Below, piece after piece: positions 6,701 to 7,252 of a DNA stretch of 7,252 nt. The first letter of the stretch is position 1, and each line of letters starts with the position of its first letter. The notes beneath the pieces were generated by a model. That model worked only from the letters and a program-made list of their open reading frames with translations. It ran no database searches and had not been told where the DNA came from. Made by a program: the position numbers and the translations under genes. Source of the stretch: an uncultured Bacteroidales bacterium (GTDB lineage: Bacteria > Bacteroidota > Bacteroidia > Bacteroidales > F082); NCBI GenBank assembly GCA_937896505.1, contig CALBNP010000066.1, positions 1 to 7,252 of the forward strand, in the 5' to 3' direction.

Positions 6701-7252
6701 ATAATGGTAACTTGGAACAAGAAGCCGTTTCCAAAAACCTTATTTCGTGCAATGGAAATATCACAGACCGATTGAAGAAAGATTGGGGAATGAACGATGT
6801 TTGGAATCGTATTATTCTGCCACGATTCATCAGATTGAACGAGTTGACCAATTCCACACATTTCACCTCTACCAACACAAGCGGTGAAATCATCCCCGCT
6901 GTGCCATTGGAATTGCAGAAAGGTTTCAACAAAAAGCGCATCGACCACCGCCATCACGCCATGGATGCCATCGTAATCGCCTGCACCACCCGCGACCACG
7001 TGAATCTGCTCAACAACGAAGCCGCATTATCCGAGCACAAAGAAAACAGATTTGCGCTTTCTCACAAATTGCGCCGATACGAAGAAGTGCTCATCAACGG
7101 AGAGAAACGAAAAGTACCAAAAGAGTTCCTCAAGCCATGGGCAACATTCACACAAGACGCTCAAAGTGCGTTGGAAAACATTGTGGTCAGTTTCAAGCAG
7201 AATCTGCGTGTCATCAACAAAACGGTTAACCATTACCAGCATTTTGAAAATG
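3769..7252 (+). CDS. cas9: Type II-C CRISPR RNA-guided endonuclease Cas9, 3' end outside the window
   Basis: Cas9 uses a crRNA:tracrRNA duplex to find DNA next to a PAM and cuts both strands. The frame is open through 1161 codons to the edge with no stop. Domains in order: RuvC-I (LGLDLGTNSIGWAVV, catalytic D8); an Arg-rich bridge helix (about 63-86, RTGFRGTRRLHERYLLRRER); the REC lobe with LLQFNQKRGY (176-185), RTIERKYFKDEL (323-334), YQRPLKSKKS (388-397) and PFFQEFRLWQF (425-435); RuvC-II (HVELGREMKNP, E738); HNH (YEIEHIIPQS, H864, with N878 and N887 at the conserved Asn positions); and RuvC-III (RHHAMDAIVIA, H1063 and D1066). All nuclease residues are intact, so an active enzyme is predicted. 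QRPLKSKK and FFQEFRLWQF are typical of large Bacteroidota II-C Cas9s, usually around 1,400-1,500 aa; some 200-350 residues, including the WED/PAM-interacting part, are therefore missing. ATG at 3769 is the only sensible start, as RuvC-I begins at residue 4. A divergent tracrRNA lies upstream. Confidence 0.97.
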   Translation, partial: MKKILGLDLGTNSIGWAVVNGEQTENGITLQDIEASGSRIIPMDAAILGDFDKGNSVSQTSVRTGFRGTRRLHERYLLRRERLHRVLSVMDFLPKHYVEKLDKYGHFLKENEPKLAWNNGQFLFMDSFNEMLADFAINQPELVSNGKKIPLDWTIYYLRKKALTQAITKEELAWILLQFNQKRGYNQLRDEEEDQNKNQLVEFYSLKVVEVEDSGDKKGNDIWYNVKLENGWIYKRASSIPLDWVGKVKDFIVTTDLNDDGTVKTDKDGKEKRSFRAPKEDDWTLLKKKTEYTIDISGNTVGEYIYNSLLNNPDQKIIGKLVRTIERKYFKDELKAIINKQKEFIPELNDSELYAACIEELYPFNDDYRNSIASRDFTYLLVDDVLFYQRPLKSKKSTIANCPYESHFDKEGVEYPIKCVAKSNPFFQEFRLWQFVSNLRIYERQKLVDGKLLTDVDVTADFIHSENELVALFDFLNDKKEITQDTLLTTYFKIKKQKGKDSELPYRWNYVEDKTYPCNKTRAILLAKLAKEDKTKLTKELEYSLWHLLYSVNSKTEIDAVFAKSKRNNSKGIYHKLLEAGISDESIENLKKAKFDEKDYGSYSEKAIKKLLALMRMGKYWNQDNIDAKTLDRIDKIISGEYDEKIRNRVREKAIHLTEISHFKGLPIWLVCYIVYDRHSEASEIQKWEKPEDIDKWLKDFKQHSMRNPIVEQVVTETMRTVRDIWKQIGNIDEIHVELGREMKNPADKRKKMTERINENENTNLRIKAMLMEFQDPEFGIENVRPYSPTQQDILRIYEEGALLNLSSDDSDFEFVSKISKAAQPSKNDVLRYKCWLEQRYQSPYTGEMIPLGKLFTPAYEIEHIIPQSLYFDDSFSNKVICEAEVNKLKDNQLGFDFIKNHKGEKVTLTGGKVVEIFTADAYQDFVRKHYAKNPSKMKHLLMDDIPDKFIERQLNDSRYISKYIKGVLSNIVRVKDDNGNLEQEAVSKNLISCNGNITDRLKKDWGMNDVWNRIILPRFIRLNELTNSTHFTSTNTSGEIIPAVPLELQKGFNKKRIDHRHHAMDAIVIACTTRDHVNLLNNEAALSEHKENRFALSHKLRRYEEVLINGEKRKVPKEFLKPWATFTQDAQSALENIVVSFKQNLRVINKTVNHYQHFEN

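Overview
The window looks like chromosomal DNA of a Bacteroidota species, probably a Bacteroidales/Prevotella-like organism. The evidence is four good matches to the Bacteroidota -7 promoter element TAnnTTTG at gene-appropriate distances, A-rich leaders without Shine-Dalgarno sites, and a Cas9 carrying the motifs of the large Bacteroidota type II-C enzymes. The genus is an inference.

Left part (1-2856, minus strand): a lipoprotein-type carboxylesterase B (1087-2856) is followed 75 nt downstream by an HTH-WYL transcription factor (112-1011). A candidate intrinsic terminator overlaps the WYL stop codon. Middle (2857-3475): an intergenic region with divergent promoters separates the esterase from a small stand-alone HIRAN-domain protein (3110-3475, plus strand), which is followed by a long hairpin that probably terminates it.

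Right part (3598-7252): the front end of a type II-C CRISPR-Cas locus. cas9 starts at 3769 and is open to the window edge (1161 codons seen). All RuvC and HNH catalytic residues are present; the C-terminal PAM-recognition region lies outside. Between the HIRAN gene and cas9, on the opposite strand to cas9, the sequence has the full architecture of a tracrRNA (about 3678 down to 3598): a TAnnTTTG promoter, an anti-repeat, an AAGG-loop-UCCGUU nexus resembling that of known tracrRNAs, and a GC-rich terminator hairpin with six T. cas9 and the tracrRNA would be transcribed divergently from promoters about 40 bp apart that use the same octamer, TATTTTTG.

The tracrRNA would pair with crRNA repeats and load Cas9, so together they form the effector. 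No CRISPR array and no cas1, cas2 or csn2 is inside the window; they are expected to the right. The anti-repeat predicts how the array's repeat should begin. The HIRAN, esterase and WYL genes look more GC-rich than cas9 and are most simply read as chromosomal neighbours; a functional link of HIRAN or WYL to CRISPR is only a hypothesis. This is a recognisable system type, not a new one; its most valuable unannotated element is the antisense tracrRNA.
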